A program made the position numbers and the translations under genes. 64,000 nucleotides of DNA from Luteolibacter sp. Y139 (GTDB lineage Bacteria > Verrucomicrobiota > Verrucomicrobiia > Verrucomicrobiales > Akkermansiaceae), in NCBI RefSeq assembly GCF_038066715.1, contig NZ_JBBUKT010000002.1, positions 124,001 to 188,000 of the forward strand, read 5' to 3'. Shown in pieces: positions 16,701 through 26,846 of this stretch. Position 1 is the stretch's first letter. Each line of letters opens with the position of its first letter. The notes beneath the pieces are model-generated. The model ran no database searches and was not told the origin of the DNA. It was given only the letters and a program-made list of their open reading frames with translations.

Positions 16701-19129
16701 GAGACGGCGCGATCGTAGATGCGGAGTTCGTTGAGCGAGAGGTTCGCATTCGAATCGGCGGCCCACATGGAGCGACCGATCCAGTTATTCACGTCGTGCA
16801 GGTCTGGCAGGCGGTAGGGGAGATCGACCGAGCCGATGAGTGCGCCATTGCGATACCACTTCACGAGGCAACCGGTGGAGCCGCTGGCGCCGCCGCCATC
16901 CTTCACGGTCATCACGTAGTGATACTGGGTGCCGGCGGTGGTGACGGAGGAGAGGTCGGTGTTATTGGTGACGGTGCTGCCGCCGGCGAGCTTGGCTTCG
17001 AGGCGATGGGAGCCGAGGGTGCCGCCGTTGTTGAGGGAGAGGAAGAGATTGTCGTTGGCGACGAAGTTGCCGGGGGCGGTGGTGGTGTCGATGATCTCAC
17101 CGGTGGCGGCGCCGGGGCCGCTTGTTAGAGAGGTATTGCCGAAGTCGAAGAGGCGCTGCCAATTCTTCGACGACACGGGTGTGGCCCACGCTTCGAAGGT
17201 GAGATTGGGACGCGACGAGATGATGCCATTCGGCAGGTCGAGGTAGGCGGAGATGGCGGCGGCGGTTTGGTTGCCGGTGGAGGCAGCGCTTGGCAGAACA
17301 AGCTGAGTGCCGGTGAGGGTGGCGCCGTTGCCTTGGACCGTGGCGACTTCGCCGGTGGCGACGTCGAGGAAGGTGGTGCCAGCCGGTGCATTGCCGGCGG
17401 CGGTGTCGAAGCTCCAGCGGCGGGTGGGGATGGGTGCGGGCGCAGGAGGCTCGGCAGGTCCGACTGCGGGGTCGGGACCGGCGGTGAAGCTGGCGGTGAT
17501 TTCTCCCTGGGTGATGGCGCGGCGATAGATGCGCAGCTCATTGAGCGCCATATTCGAGTTCGAGTCGCCTGAATACATCGAGCGGCCGATCCAGTTGTTA
17601 ACGTCTTCCATTCCGCTGAGGTGGAACTGGAAGTCCATGGAGTTCTGGAGGACGCCATTGCGATACCAACGTGCCTGGCAACCATTGGCTCCATAGGTGC
17701 CGACGCTGTCTTCCACGACGAAGACGTAGTGGTACTGCGTGCCGGCGGTGGTGGCGGCGGTGGTGAAGGAATATTGCGCGGCGTTGCCGTCGTACTGTCC
17801 TTCGAGCTGCTGCGAATTCATGTTCGCGGCATTGTTGAAGGTGAGGCTGAGATTGTCGTAGGCGGTGGTGGTGCCGGGGCCCGCGGCGGTTTCGAGGATC
17901 TCGCCGGGTGCCGCGCCGGTGCCACTGGAGGTGACACAGCGGCCGAAGTCGAAGAGGCGTTGCCAGTTCTTCGATGAGAGCGGAGTGGCCCATGCTTCGA
18001 AGGTGACGCTGGGGGTCTGGGTGACGATGCCATTCGGCAGGTCGAGGTAGGCGGAGATGGTCGAGGCTGGCTGATTGCCAGTGGTGCTGCCGGGCAGGAC
18101 GACGGCTCCTCCTGTTAGAGAACCGCCATTGCCGCGGAGGGTGGCGATCGCTCCGCCGATGCTATCGGTGAAGGTGGCGCCGGAACTGACGTCGGAGTTC
18201 GCCTGGGTGGTGAAGGCCCAGAGATTATTCGGCACGGGTGCCGGGTCGGGGGTGGGCACGCCGATGTTGTCGGGACCGGCCGCAATGTCGGCGGTGATTT
18301 CGGCGGGCGTCAGGACGTGGTTGTAGAGGCGGACCTCGTCGTAGGCGATGTTGGCGTTGTTGTCCGCCGTGTACATCGAGCGGCCCAGCCAGTTGTTGCG
18401 GTCCTGGATTTCGGAGAGATGGAAATCGACGTCGAGGGTGCTGACGAGGGTGCCATTGAGGTACCATGCCATTTGGCCGCCGCCGGTGCCGTAGGTGCCG
18501 GCTCCATCGGTGAAGGTGCAGAGGAAGTGGTAGCGGGTGCCGACGGCGAGGTTCGCGCCAGTGTTGCTGCCGAACTCGCCGGCACCGTCCAGGCGTCCGA
18601 TGAGGCGCTGGGTATTGGCGGTGCTATCACGATGGGTCGCGAAGGCGAAGTCGTCGCTGGAGGTGGCGTTGTTGGGGGCCTGGGTGGCCGCGGGGGTGAT
18701 TTCCCCGGAGAGCACCTGATTGCCGCCGCGAACCGCAGACGGGAGCGTACCCATCCGGCCGAAGTCGAAGAGGCGCTGCCAGTTCTTAATGGAAACCGGG
18801 GTGGCCCAAATTTCGAGGGAGAGATTGGTCTTGGTGGAGATCAGGCCGTTTGGCAGGTCGACGTAGGCGGCGATGTTCGCCGGGGTCTGGTTGCCGGTGG
18901 TGGTGCCGGGGAGAACGAGGGCCGAGCCATTGAAGGTGGCATTGATGCCGACCACTGCGCCCGGGGAGGTGCCGGTACTGTCCGTGATGACGGTGCCGCT
19001 AGGCGCGTTGCCGGCGGCATTGTTGAAGGACCAGCGATTGACGAGGTCCGCGCGTGCGCCTGTTAGAAGGGACGCGACGAGGAAGGCGTGTACGGTCAGC
19101 GAGAGCCCGTGCATCCGGCGGGAGTTCAT
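13754..19129 (-). CDS. Exported LamG x3 / PQQ-type sugar dehydrogenase / dihaem cytochrome protein
   Basis: 1791 residues. After a signal peptide (HAFLVASLLTGARA) come three LamG-like jellyroll domains of about 265 residues each. Each has WSF/WAF, DLPNGI, FEAWATP, KNWQRLFDFG, WYRNG, NNWIGRSM and NELRIY landmarks. Next is a cadherin-like linker (DVLANDTGEA), then a glucose/sorbosone dehydrogenase beta-propeller (PICLTPVP, GLAFHPNY, GGDLHFGPTDGYLYYGTGDG, GNYGWAYREG). The C-terminal part matches SO2930-type dihaem cytochromes, with haem sites SCLTCH and NCSYCH and the surrounding IPYQPNIAFWSDYAIKRRW and VWVKHFDLE signatures. A calcium-loop DPDHDGISNYDEY follows. It probably oxidises a sugar at the cell surface and passes electrons to its own haems. 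Substrate unknown. Confidence 0.88.
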   Translation of the reverse strand: MNSRRMHGLSLTVHAFLVASLLTGARADLVNRWSFNNAAGNAPSGTVITDSTGTSPGAVVGINATFNGSALVLPGTTTGNQTPANIAAYVDLPNGLISTKTNLSLEIWATPVSIKNWQRLFDFGRMGTLPSAVRGGNQVLSGEITPAATQAPNNATSSDDFAFATHRDSTANTQRLIGRLDGAGEFGSNTGANLAVGTRYHFLCTFTDGAGTYGTGGGQMAWYLNGTLVSTLDVDFHLSEIQDRNNWLGRSMYTADNNANIAYDEVRLYNHVLTPAEITADIAAGPDNIGVPTPDPAPVPNNLWAFTTQANSDVSSGATFTDSIGGAIATLRGNGGSLTGGAVVLPGSTTGNQPASTISAYLDLPNGIVTQTPSVTFEAWATPLSSKNWQRLFDFGRCVTSSGTGAAPGEILETAAGPGTTTAYDNLSLTFNNAANMNSQQLEGQYDGNAAQYSFTTAATTAGTQYHYVFVVEDSVGTYGANGCQARWYRNGVLQNSMDFQFHLSGMEDVNNWIGRSMYSGDSNSNMALNELRIYRRAITQGEITASFTAGPDPAVGPAEPPAPAPIPTRRWSFDTAAGNAPAGTTFLDVATGEVATVQGNGATLTGTQLVLPSAASTGNQTAAAISAYLDLPNGIISSRPNLTFEAWATPVSSKNWQRLFDFGNTSLTSGPGAATGEIIDTTTAPGNFVANDNLFLSLNNGGTLGSHRLEAKLAGGSTVTNNTDLSSVTTAGTQYHYVMTVKDGGGASGSTGCLVKWYRNGALIGSVDLPYRLPDLHDVNNWIGRSMWAADSNANLSLNELRIYDRAVSAAEVSSSYTAGPSATFAPPVATNDEATIHPNQKVLIDVLANDTGEALANTLQIVTPPANGTATISAGKILYAHSGSSAAPVTFTYRVGNVSGTTSTATVTIHFATSLRLTNADLAMPDAPPVNTWQLVDALPGLTFTRPICLTPVPADTKQLYVCEQGGIIKRVADVTSTSPVTNVFLDLTTLGTGFNIGPLLAGQPENGLLGLAFHPNYATNGYFYVAYTVNVSGNYFQRVSRFTRSAANPTVADPASELVLLHIDDFGLNHNGGDLHFGPTDGYLYYGTGDGENSTAGQSRSQKINDDFYSGMFRMDVDKKPGSLLPNPHASIPLTGGVAAFNVPADNPFVHTSLGGTWNGLYNGVDYSASLGSVRTEFWATGIRHCWRFSFDSTTGDLWEGDVGQDTYEEVNKIVKGGNYGWAYREGLHTFTGILGSAPANFTSLNPIYEYMHTGVSGGDAAFKGNSVVGGYVYRGTRYPSLVGSYIFSDSVSGHVWQMNTTTGATTRLTGLPGAYGVISSQGVDPSNKDLLFCAYLTGKVMRLGTGSAVVGDFPTTLTATGLFADLSDLSPAPGLIPYQPNIAFWSDYAIKRRWFTIPNATAKMTWNKDGNWTFPTGTVWVKHFDLETSRGNPATKKRIETRVLVKTDTGSYGVSYRWNEAQTEAYLVEDAGTEFDLAIDDHGTPHTQRWQIPGRTSCLTCHTPAAGHALSFNTRQLNLTNTINGYTGNQLDVLAANNFLSNTPDPVATLARHIRPDETQYPIEQRARSYFAVNCSYCHQAGGTGAGSWDGRAHLTLEQTGLINGTAESNGGNPLNKYVVPGDTTHSIVLNRMAVTNGFTRMPPLASSEVDPANIQLITEWINSDLPNHPLYDQWRATFFTANDPNGIKTADPDHDGISNYDEYLQGSSPVTGSAPWQASIADGSLQFLRKSHRYYAIQTSSDLSNWQPWSIPAVDSAYQSSDTLTEIPLPSGSGPKKFYRFQVTEP

Positions 19130-19530
19130 GGTTTTTGCAGGTGGGTCGCGCTTGGAGGAGTTGGGTTCCGCGACTCATTGAATGAAAGCCCACTAGGGCG
19201 ATCCTGCTATGACGGGATTTCCGCAGGTGGGGAATTCATACCCGTGACCCCGTTTTGGGCGAATTGGGCATCTTTTGCTCGGTTTCGGAGCAAGCGGAGG
19301 CGTTCTCCGGGCTGAGGAGGGTGTCGCGTTGATAAACACAGGAGCGCGGCCGGGACTACGCCGGTTCCGGTGTCGCTAGGCGACACGATGCTCTTCGGGG
19401 CTAGGCCATGGGCTGAAGCCCATGGCTACCATCCTTGACCGCAACGCGGTCGTTGAGCGGCGCGAGGAACTACGCGACCGCTGATCGGCGGGAAGGAGGG
19501 CTTTGTTGTGTGAGCCGGGCTGATGCTGCC
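19130..19530. other. 401-bp intergenic region between the LamG gene and nuoF
   Basis: It holds the presumed promoter of the LamG gene near 19130-19300, a small inverted repeat TTGCTC...GAGCAA (19274-19292) and the three-stem element at 19370-19451. No credible coding sequence was seen. Confidence 0.6.
19370..19451 (+). repeat. Three-stem intergenic element, copy 1
   Basis: Stem 1 is GTGTCGC-TAG-GCGACAC (19370-19386), stem 2 is CCATGGGC-TGAA-GCCCATGG (19406-19425) and stem 3 is GACCGC-AAC-GCGGTC (19437-19451). Stems 2 and 3 are joined by GCTACCATCCT-TG type sequence of 11 nt. The same three stems, loops and spacing recur at 28306 and 59746. Confidence 0.85.
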
Positions 19531-20937
<1,407 letters not shown>

Positions 20938-21025
20938 CGGGCAGATTCGCGGGCGGAGTATGCTGTCCGGACGCGAGCGCGCAAACCTCTATTTTCCGGG
21001 AATCCACACCGGCCGGGGGAGCCAT

Positions 21026-23761
21026 TCAGTCGATTTTGATCAGGAAAAAGGCGGTATTGCCCAGTGGGGAGACCTCGAATTTGAGGGTGCCTGCAGGGGT
21101 GATGGAAATCAGCGAGCTGGCGGGAATGGGAAAGTCGGAAAACCCCACCAGATCCGAGGACGATTTCAGTCTCAGCGTCAGGGCGAAGCGACCCGTTTCG
21201 GGATCCGGCCCGACCAGGGAGGCTTCCGGGTGGAGAGCCTGGAGCTGGTTTTGCCTGAAGAGTCCGGCGCCGTTGGCCGCCTGATTGTAGGTGTTCACCA
21301 AGGCGATTTGGCTTTGCTGCCAATTGAAATTCAAAGAGCTCATGTCGAACTCCGAGGCGTCGTTGAGACCGTCATTGTCGGAATCGGTCGTAAAGGATAG
21401 GGCCAAGCCAGAGAGGACGATGTCGTAGGGATTTTTCGAGGGGGCGTTGCTGGTGATGTGGAGATTGGCGGTCCTGTTCCCGGTCGGGCCGGGTGACGGG
21501 GTGAAATGTACCGTGAAAGAGGTGCTTTCACCGGGTTTGACAAGGGTGGAAGAGGGCGGGGATGTGGTGAAGTCAGCGGCGTTTGTCCCGTCGATGGAAA
21601 TGCCGAGCGCTGAGAGATCTCCCGATCCTGGATTTGAAATCGTGAAGGTGAGGCTGATTGGACTGGTCTTGGTTGTCGTGCCGAAAGCCTTGGTTCCGCC
21701 GGGGACTACCGGAACTCCCGCGGGCTGCTGAACCGTGATATCCGGGCCGGTGAGCGTGGTGAATTGCGCAAGGGCGCTGTAGCCGGTACCGGCATTGTTT
21801 GTGGCATAGGCCTTGTAGGCGTAGGTGGTGCCCGATTGGAGGCCGTCGATCCCGGCGCTGAAGACGCCGGTGGAGCCGGTTACGATCTTCTTGGTAGTGC
21901 CCGTTCCGCCGAGGAGGGGGTCGCCATTCACGGAAGCGACAGAAAAGACAAAGCCGCGCTCGGTGATGGCTGAGCCGCCGTCGCTGGCGACATTTCCTCC
22001 GAGAGTCGGGGTGTAGACTCCCGACACCGTGGCAGTGGGAGAGTTCACTGAGGGGGGAAGGGCGGATCGATAGATCGTCAACATGTAGGTAACCATGTTG
22101 GTGCCGTCCTGTGAAGTGACGCTCACGGTGAAATCATTGCGGCCGATGATCAGGGATAGCGTTCCGCTCGAGGTGCCGATGGCGGCTGCGGCGCCATTGA
22201 TGCTGATCGAAGCATTGGCATTCGCAGAAGTCGCGGTGAGAAGAAGGCTACTAGTCGCGTTTGGAACGGTGGAGGTATACTGGGCCTGACCACTAGAGAA
22301 GGCCGGGACAAGAGATCCCGTCGATAGGGCCAAGGAGGAAAGCAACGCGTTGCTGCTGAGGGTCGTGAATGACGCTGGTGCGCTGTAGACGGTGCCGGTG
22401 GCATTCGTGACGAAGGCCTTGAAGGTGTAGGCTGTTTCGGAAGTGAGATTGCTCGCGCTCACCGTGAAGACGCCGGTTGAGGCCGATGCGTTGATCTTGG
22501 TGACGTCCGTGCCTCCAATCAACGGGTTGGAATTGAACGAGGTCCGGGAAAGAACAACGCCGCGACCCGTGACGGACGATCCGCCATCGCTGGAAACATT
22601 CCCGCCGAGCGTGGCCGACGTAGCGGTGATATTTGTGGAGGTGGGGGCGCCCACGGCCAGCGGCATGACCTGAACCGGCGATGTGCGGTTCGTGGTGGAT
22701 CCATCCCCCAACTGGCCAACTTGATTTTTGCCTGCGGCCCAGAATGATCCATCGCTTTTCAGGAAAAGGGTGTGGTTACCTCCAGATGAAACGGCATCGA
22801 TACCGGTAAGGCCTGAGACTTGAACTGGAAGAGTCTGGCTTGATGCGGTCGACCCATTTCCAAAATTGCCACTGGAATTGCTACCGGCAGCCCACACGAC
22901 CCCACTCTTGAGAAAGATACTGAAAGCATTGCCGCCCGAGAGGTCGGTGACCCCGCTGGTGGCTGAAGCCGGGCTACTCTGACTTGTTGTGGAACCGTTT
23001 CCGAGTTGGCCCGCATTGTTTTGTCCCACAGTCCAAGCACTTCCATCCACTTTAATGAACAGGCTGTGATTGAAGCCTGCTTCGACAAGCCTCACGGACG
23101 TCAGTCCCGAACCTGGGGTATTGCGATTTGTCGTATTTCCCAAGCCTAGCTGCCCATCAGAGTTGGCTCCGGTGCTCCATACCGTGCCGCTGACTAGAAA
23201 CAGACTGTGCCCGTCGCCTGCCGAGATCCCCGAGACGCCGGCGATGTTCGACACTTGGACGGGAAGGCTGCTATTGGTGTTACTCCCGTTTCCTAGCTGG
23301 CCTAGATTATTCAATCCGGCTGCCCAAACGGTTCCATTTTGTTTTAGAAACAAACTATGGGCTGATCCGGCAGAAATCGCTTTCACTCCCGACAGTCCCG
23401 ACACCTGTACGGGTGTGCTTTGATCGATCGTATTGCCATTTCCCAACTGGCCGTTCTCGTTTTCGCCCGAAGCCCAAACGGTGCCATCGGATTTGAGGAA
23501 CAAGCTATGCTGAGAGCCGGCGGCAATCGCATCGACGTTTGTCATCACTGGAACCGGAGTATTCCGGCTGGTCGTGGTGCCGTCACCTAGACGGCCTTCG
23601 CTATTCAGCCCGCATGCCCATGCAGTGCCGTCGGCCTTCAAGAAGAGGCTGTGATTTTCCCCCGCTGCCACTGAGGCGACGCCGAACGCGTTTTGGTAAA
23701 AGCCGAAAAAGAGAAACAGTATGGGGAGGACTCCCGGAAATAAGAAATTTTTACATCTCAT
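21026..23761 (-). CDS. Exported RCC1-repeat protein inserted between nuoE and nuoF
   Basis: 911 residues. A signal peptide ([17 protein letters not shown]) is followed by seven RCC1-type blades to about residue 370. Each has G-x-x-HSLFLK-x-DG-x-W-A-x-G-x-N-x-x-GQLG-x-G-x-x-T, enough for a complete propeller. Then come fibronectin-like [16 protein letters not shown] / [16 protein letters not shown] units, a cadherin-like beta sandwich ([20 protein letters not shown]), a choice-of-anchor D-type domain ([20 protein letters not shown]) and a [13 protein letters not shown] calcium loop. The gene is visibly richer in A and T than the nuo genes on both sides, mostly in its 5' half. No link to respiration is evident. 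It lies in the same direction as nuo and probably reads from its own promoter in the 210 bp after nuoE. Confidence 0.88.
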   Translation of the reverse strand: MRCKNFLFPGVLPILFLFFGFYQNAFGVASVAAGENHSLFLKADGTAWACGLNSEGRLGDGTTTSRNTPVPVMTNVDAIAAGSQHSLFLKSDGTVWASGENENGQLGNGNTIDQSTPVQVSGLSGVKAISAGSAHSLFLKQNGTVWAAGLNNLGQLGNGSNTNSSLPVQVSNIAGVSGISAGDGHSLFLVSGTVWSTGANSDGQLGLGNTTNRNTPGSGLTSVRLVEAGFNHSLFIKVDGSAWTVGQNNAGQLGNGSTTSQSSPASATSGVTDLSGGNAFSIFLKSGVVWAAGSNSSGNFGNGSTASSQTLPVQVSGLTGIDAVSSGGNHTLFLKSDGSFWAAGKNQVGQLGDGSTTNRTSPVQVMPLAVGAPTSTNITATSATLGGNVSSDGGSSVTGRGVVLSRTSFNSNPLIGGTDVTKINASASTGVFTVSASNLTSETAYTFKAFVTNATGTVYSAPASFTTLSSNALLSSLALSTGSLVPAFSSGQAQYTSTVPNATSSLLLTATSANANASISINGAAAAIGTSSGTLSLIIGRNDFTVSVTSQDGTNMVTYMLTIYRSALPPSVNSPTATVSGVYTPTLGGNVASDGGSAITERGFVFSVASVNGDPLLGGTGTTKKIVTGSTGVFSAGIDGLQSGTTYAYKAYATNNAGTGYSALAQFTTLTGPDITVQQPAGVPVVPGGTKAFGTTTKTSPISLTFTISNPGSGDLSALGISIDGTNAADFTTSPPSSTLVKPGESTSFTVHFTPSPGPTGNRTANLHITSNAPSKNPYDIVLSGLALSFTTDSDNDGLNDASEFDMSSLNFNWQQSQIALVNTYNQAANGAGLFRQNQLQALHPEASLVGPDPETGRFALTLRLKSSSDLVGFSDFPIPASSLISITPAGTLKFEVSPLGNTAFFLIKID

Positions 23762-23971
23762 GGGAAGGCAACACTTTACCTACCCAGTACCGTGGACACC
23801 TGCAAGTGACCTTTCCGTTCCCTTGAGAATCTATCTATTTCCCGCTGCTGCTGCTCGATAGCACTTTCCCGGTGGACCTGTCCTCGCTGCCCTTATTCCG
23901 TATGAAGGATATGCCCACAAAGGCGGTACGTAGCTCCGCCTGATTGCTTTCTGTTAGCCTTGGCGAGTATT

Positions 23972-24544
23972 TTACTCGGCGTATTGGTCGAGCAGGCCTT
24001 GGGCCTTGTCGGCGGTGACGGCTTCGTGGAAGTCATCGTTCACGAGGCAGACGGGAGCGGTGCCGCAGGAGGCGAGGCACTCGGCGAACTCGACGGACCA
24101 CTTGCCGCAGGGAGAGACGGTCACCGGATGATGGTGGGAGTCGGAGTGCGAGCGATCGATGCCGGTGAGTTCGCAGAGCTTTTCCATCAGCTCGTAGGAG
24201 CCGCCCATGGCGCAGGAGAGCGTGCGGCAGACGCGGAAGTGAACCTTGCCCGGGGCCGACTGGCGGAAGCCGGGGTAGAAGGTGACCACTTCCAGCACCT
24301 TCACCGGCTGAATCTCAAGGCGGCCGGCGACCCACTCGATCGCTTCCGCGGAGATGAAGCCGTGGTGGTGCTGGATGAAGTGGAGCAGCGGCAAGACAGC
24401 CGAGCGCTTCTGGTCCTCCGGGAACTGGGCGAGGCGGTTGTCTGCCTCAACTTCAAGCGCCGCGGTGGGCACGAAGGGTGGATAGAACTTCGAGCCGGGC
24501 GTCTCCGGCGAGGCGACGTTATCTTCGAGCAAAGACTGGGACAT
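23972..24544 (-). CDS. nuoE: NADH-quinone oxidoreductase subunit E
   Basis: 190 residues, a thioredoxin-fold subunit of complex I holding a 2Fe-2S cluster. The expected cluster ligands are Cys106 and Cys111 (CRTLSC) and Cys156 and Cys160 (ECLASC). It begins 15 bp after the nuoD stop, so the two are co-transcribed. The stop codon sits in a small hairpin, CGAGTA-TTT-TACTCG (23964-23978). The next gene downstream is the RCC1 protein, not nuoF. Confidence 0.95.
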   Translation of the reverse strand: MSQSLLEDNVASPETPGSKFYPPFVPTAALEVEADNRLAQFPEDQKRSAVLPLLHFIQHHHGFISAEAIEWVAGRLEIQPVKVLEVVTFYPGFRQSAPGKVHFRVCRTLSCAMGGSYELMEKLCELTGIDRSHSDSHHHPVTVSPCGKWSVEFAECLASCGTAPVCLVNDDFHEAVTADKAQGLLDQYAE

Positions 24545-24559
24545 GACAGTCGGAAAGGT

Positions 24560-25807
24560 TCAGCGGTCACATTCGCCCATCACGAAATCGAGCGATCCGA
24601 GGACGGCCGGGACGTCGGAAATCATGTGGCCTGGCAGCAGGATGGACAGCGGGGAAAGATTGCAGAAGGAGGGGCTGCGGATCTTCAACCGGTGCGGCAC
24701 GCCGCCGCCGGTGGAATGGATGTAGAAGCCGAGCTCGCCCTTCGGGTTTTCCGCGCCGAAGTAGACTTCGCCGGGAGGCGCATCGATGCCTTGGGTGGCG
24801 ACGATGAAGTGGTGGATGAGCTCCTCCATCGACATCAAGACCTTCTCCTTGTTCGGGAGCATGCTCTTGGCCTCGGCGAGGTTCACCGGCCCTTCGGGCA
24901 TGGTATCGAGCACCTGGCGGCAGATCTTGATCGACTGGCGGATTTCTTCCATCCGCACCTGATAGCGGGCGAAGCAGTCGCCCTCATCCGCCACGATCAC
25001 GTCGAAGTCATACTTCTCGTAGCCGAGGTAGGGGCGATCCTTGCGCAGGTCGCGCGTCGCGCCGGAGGCGCGCAGGTTCGGGCCGGTGAGGCCCCAGGCG
25101 ATCGCGGCTTCCTTCGAGATGATCCCGATGTCGCACATGCGGTCGCGGAAGATCTTGTTCTTGTCGAGCAGCTTGGAGACTTCGTCGATGGTGGTGTCGC
25201 ACTCGTCGAGGAAGGTGCGCACTGCCTGCTCGAAGCCCGGAGGCATGTCGCGGAGCTGGCCGCCGACGCGGGTGTAGGAGGTGGTGAAGCGGGCGCCGGT
25301 GAGCTGCTCGCAGAGATTGTAGATCTTTTCCCGCTCCGTGAAGGTGTAGAGGAAAACGGTCATGGCACCCACGTCCATGGCGCAGACGCCGACGCCGAGG
25401 AGGTGGGAGGAAATGCGGGCGAGCTCGCAGCAGAGGACGCGCAGGGCCTGGCCGCGGGGCGGGAGTTCCCAGCCCATGAGCTTTTCCACGGCGCAGGCGT
25501 AGGCGACGTTATTGGCCAGCGGGGCGAGGTAGTCCAACCGGTCCGTGTAGGGCACGAACTGGTTGTAGTGCATGTTTTCCGCGATTTTCTCGTCGCCGCG
25601 GTGGAGGAAACCGATGTCCGGATCGGCCTTGGTGATGATTTCACCGTCCAATTCCAGGATCAGGCGCAGCACGCCGTGCGTGGCGGGGTGGGATGGGCCC
25701 ATGTTCAGGACCATCTTTTCGCCCATCAAGTCCGTCGTTTCCTCGTGGTACTCGGCGGCCTTCGCGGCCACGTCGGGGGCTTGGTATTCGGTCGTAGAGC
25801 TGCTCAT
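24560..25807 (-). CDS. nuoD: NADH-quinone oxidoreductase subunit D
   Basis: 415 residues, the 49-kDa subunit that forms the quinone pocket of complex I. Diagnostic motifs are GPSHPATHGVLRLILELDGE, DIGFLHRGDEKI, RLDYLAPLANN and the conserved end DFVMGECDR. It is the first gene of the local nuo cluster. Its promoter region is shared with the divergent sugar isomerase and contains the perfect palindrome at 25862-25881. Confidence 0.97.
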   Translation of the reverse strand: MSSSTTEYQAPDVAAKAAEYHEETTDLMGEKMVLNMGPSHPATHGVLRLILELDGEIITKADPDIGFLHRGDEKIAENMHYNQFVPYTDRLDYLAPLANNVAYACAVEKLMGWELPPRGQALRVLCCELARISSHLLGVGVCAMDVGAMTVFLYTFTEREKIYNLCEQLTGARFTTSYTRVGGQLRDMPPGFEQAVRTFLDECDTTIDEVSKLLDKNKIFRDRMCDIGIISKEAAIAWGLTGPNLRASGATRDLRKDRPYLGYEKYDFDVIVADEGDCFARYQVRMEEIRQSIKICRQVLDTMPEGPVNLAEAKSMLPNKEKVLMSMEELIHHFIVATQGIDAPPGEVYFGAENPKGELGFYIHSTGGGVPHRLKIRSPSFCNLSPLSILLPGHMISDVPAVLGSLDFVMGECDR

Positions 25808-25861
25808 TGGGGAATCCCGGCGGCGGAATCAGGCCCCAAGTGAGGGTCCCGGGCAAGGCAG

Positions 25862-25881
25862 TTTGTGAAAATTTTCACAAA
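25862..25881. promoter_or_regulatory. Perfect 20-bp CRP/FNR-type palindrome in the nuoD promoter region
   Basis: TTTGTGAAAATTTTCACAAA is a perfect palindrome and contains TGTGA-N6-TCACA, the core recognised by CRP-family regulators in other bacteria. Its centre is about 64 bp before the nuoD ATG (minus strand) and about 80 bp before the divergent isomerase ATG. Which protein binds is unknown; a Crp/Fnr-family regulator is inferred from the half-sites. Confidence 0.65.
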
Positions 25882-25951
25882 GTCCGGGGCATCCGGCAAA
25901 TGCCGTCGCGCGCGCTTGCCATGGCGTTCCGGGCTGGCGAGCTTTGTCACT

Positions 25952-26833
25952 ATGAAACGCCGCACCTTCTTGCGTTCCGCTGCCGTCTCGTCGCTCGCCC
26001 TGACCCCTGCCAGCCAAGTGCTGGCGGCGCTCGCTCCGGACAACAAGTACCGCAAGAACATCGGCATCCAGCTCTACACGCTGCGGGATGCGCTCGGGAA
26101 GGACGCGGCCGGGACGCTGAAGGCGGTGGCGGAGGCGGGCTACCAGCAGGTGGAGCCGTTCGGGTTCCCGAATTGCCAGCCGCTGCTGGATGGGGCGAAA
26201 GCGGCGGGGTTGGCGATGAATTCGGCGCACTTCGAGTGGGGCAGCGTGATCAGCCCGAAGGACGCCGCGATGAGCGATTTCCAGAAGATCATCGAGAAGG
26301 CCAAGGAAGTGGGGCTGAGCCACCTGGTCATCCCGTACCTCGCGGACGGCGAGCGGCGGACGCTGGATGACTACAAGAAGATCGCGGCCAATGCGAACAA
26401 GGCGGCCGAGCTGACCAAGGCGGCGGGGATCCAGCTCTCGTATCACAACCATGCGTTCGAATTCGAGCCGAAGGAGGGTGGGAAGCGCGGTTATGACATC
26501 TTCATGGAGGAGTTCGGCAAGGACATGAAGTTCGAGGTGGATGTGTTCTGGATCAAGGTGGCGAACCACGATCCGTCGGAGCTGATCACCAAGCTTTCGG
26601 GGCGGGTTTCGCAGCTTCACCTGAAGGACCTGAAGGCCGGGCTGAAGCTGCCGGAGTATGGGAAGATCCCGGATGATTCCTTCAAGGAGCTGGGGAACGG
26701 GATCATTCCGATGGAGCCGATCATCGCGGCGGCGGAGAAGGCGGGCGTGGTGCACTGCCACGTGGAGCAGGACCAGTCGCCGGACGCGATGGCGAGCATC
26801 AAGCAGAGCATCGCTTATCTCGGGAAGCTCTGA
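25952..26833 (+). CDS. Exported sugar phosphate isomerase/epimerase-like TIM-barrel protein
   Basis: 293 residues. The N-terminus MKRRTFLRSAAVSSLALTPA resembles a signal for export (Arg-rich, hydrophobic core, AxA-like LAA), possibly Tat. The rest is a xylose isomerase-like TIM barrel: GIQLYTLRDALG, GYQQVEPFGF, LSYHNHAFEFEP, FEVDVFWIKVANHDP, SQLHLKDLKAG and CHVEQDQSPD, with His, Glu and Asp metal ligands. Related exported proteins are abundant in Planctomycetota and Verrucomicrobiota and act in carbohydrate catabolism; substrate unknown. The start at 25952 is chosen for the signal sequence. It is followed after 13 bp by the lipoprotein hydrolase. Confidence 0.87.
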   Translation: MKRRTFLRSAAVSSLALTPASQVLAALAPDNKYRKNIGIQLYTLRDALGKDAAGTLKAVAEAGYQQVEPFGFPNCQPLLDGAKAAGLAMNSAHFEWGSVISPKDAAMSDFQKIIEKAKEVGLSHLVIPYLADGERRTLDDYKKIAANANKAAELTKAAGIQLSYHNHAFEFEPKEGGKRGYDIFMEEFGKDMKFEVDVFWIKVANHDPSELITKLSGRVSQLHLKDLKAGLKLPEYGKIPDDSFKELGNGIIPMEPIIAAAEKAGVVHCHVEQDQSPDAMASIKQSIAYLGKL

Positions 26834-26846
26834 TAGGGCTTCCACC

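Noticed and set aside
13754-19129. Tandem LamG domains as a CRISPR-like or DNA repeat array
   Set aside because: The repetition is protein-domain duplication with diverged DNA and no fixed spacer.
23960-25843. Rightward 627-residue ORF opposite nuoE and nuoD
   Set aside because: It is an antisense shadow of two well-conserved nuo genes; the protein is rich in Ala, Gly, Glu and Asp, as high-GC shadows usually are, and has no known motif.
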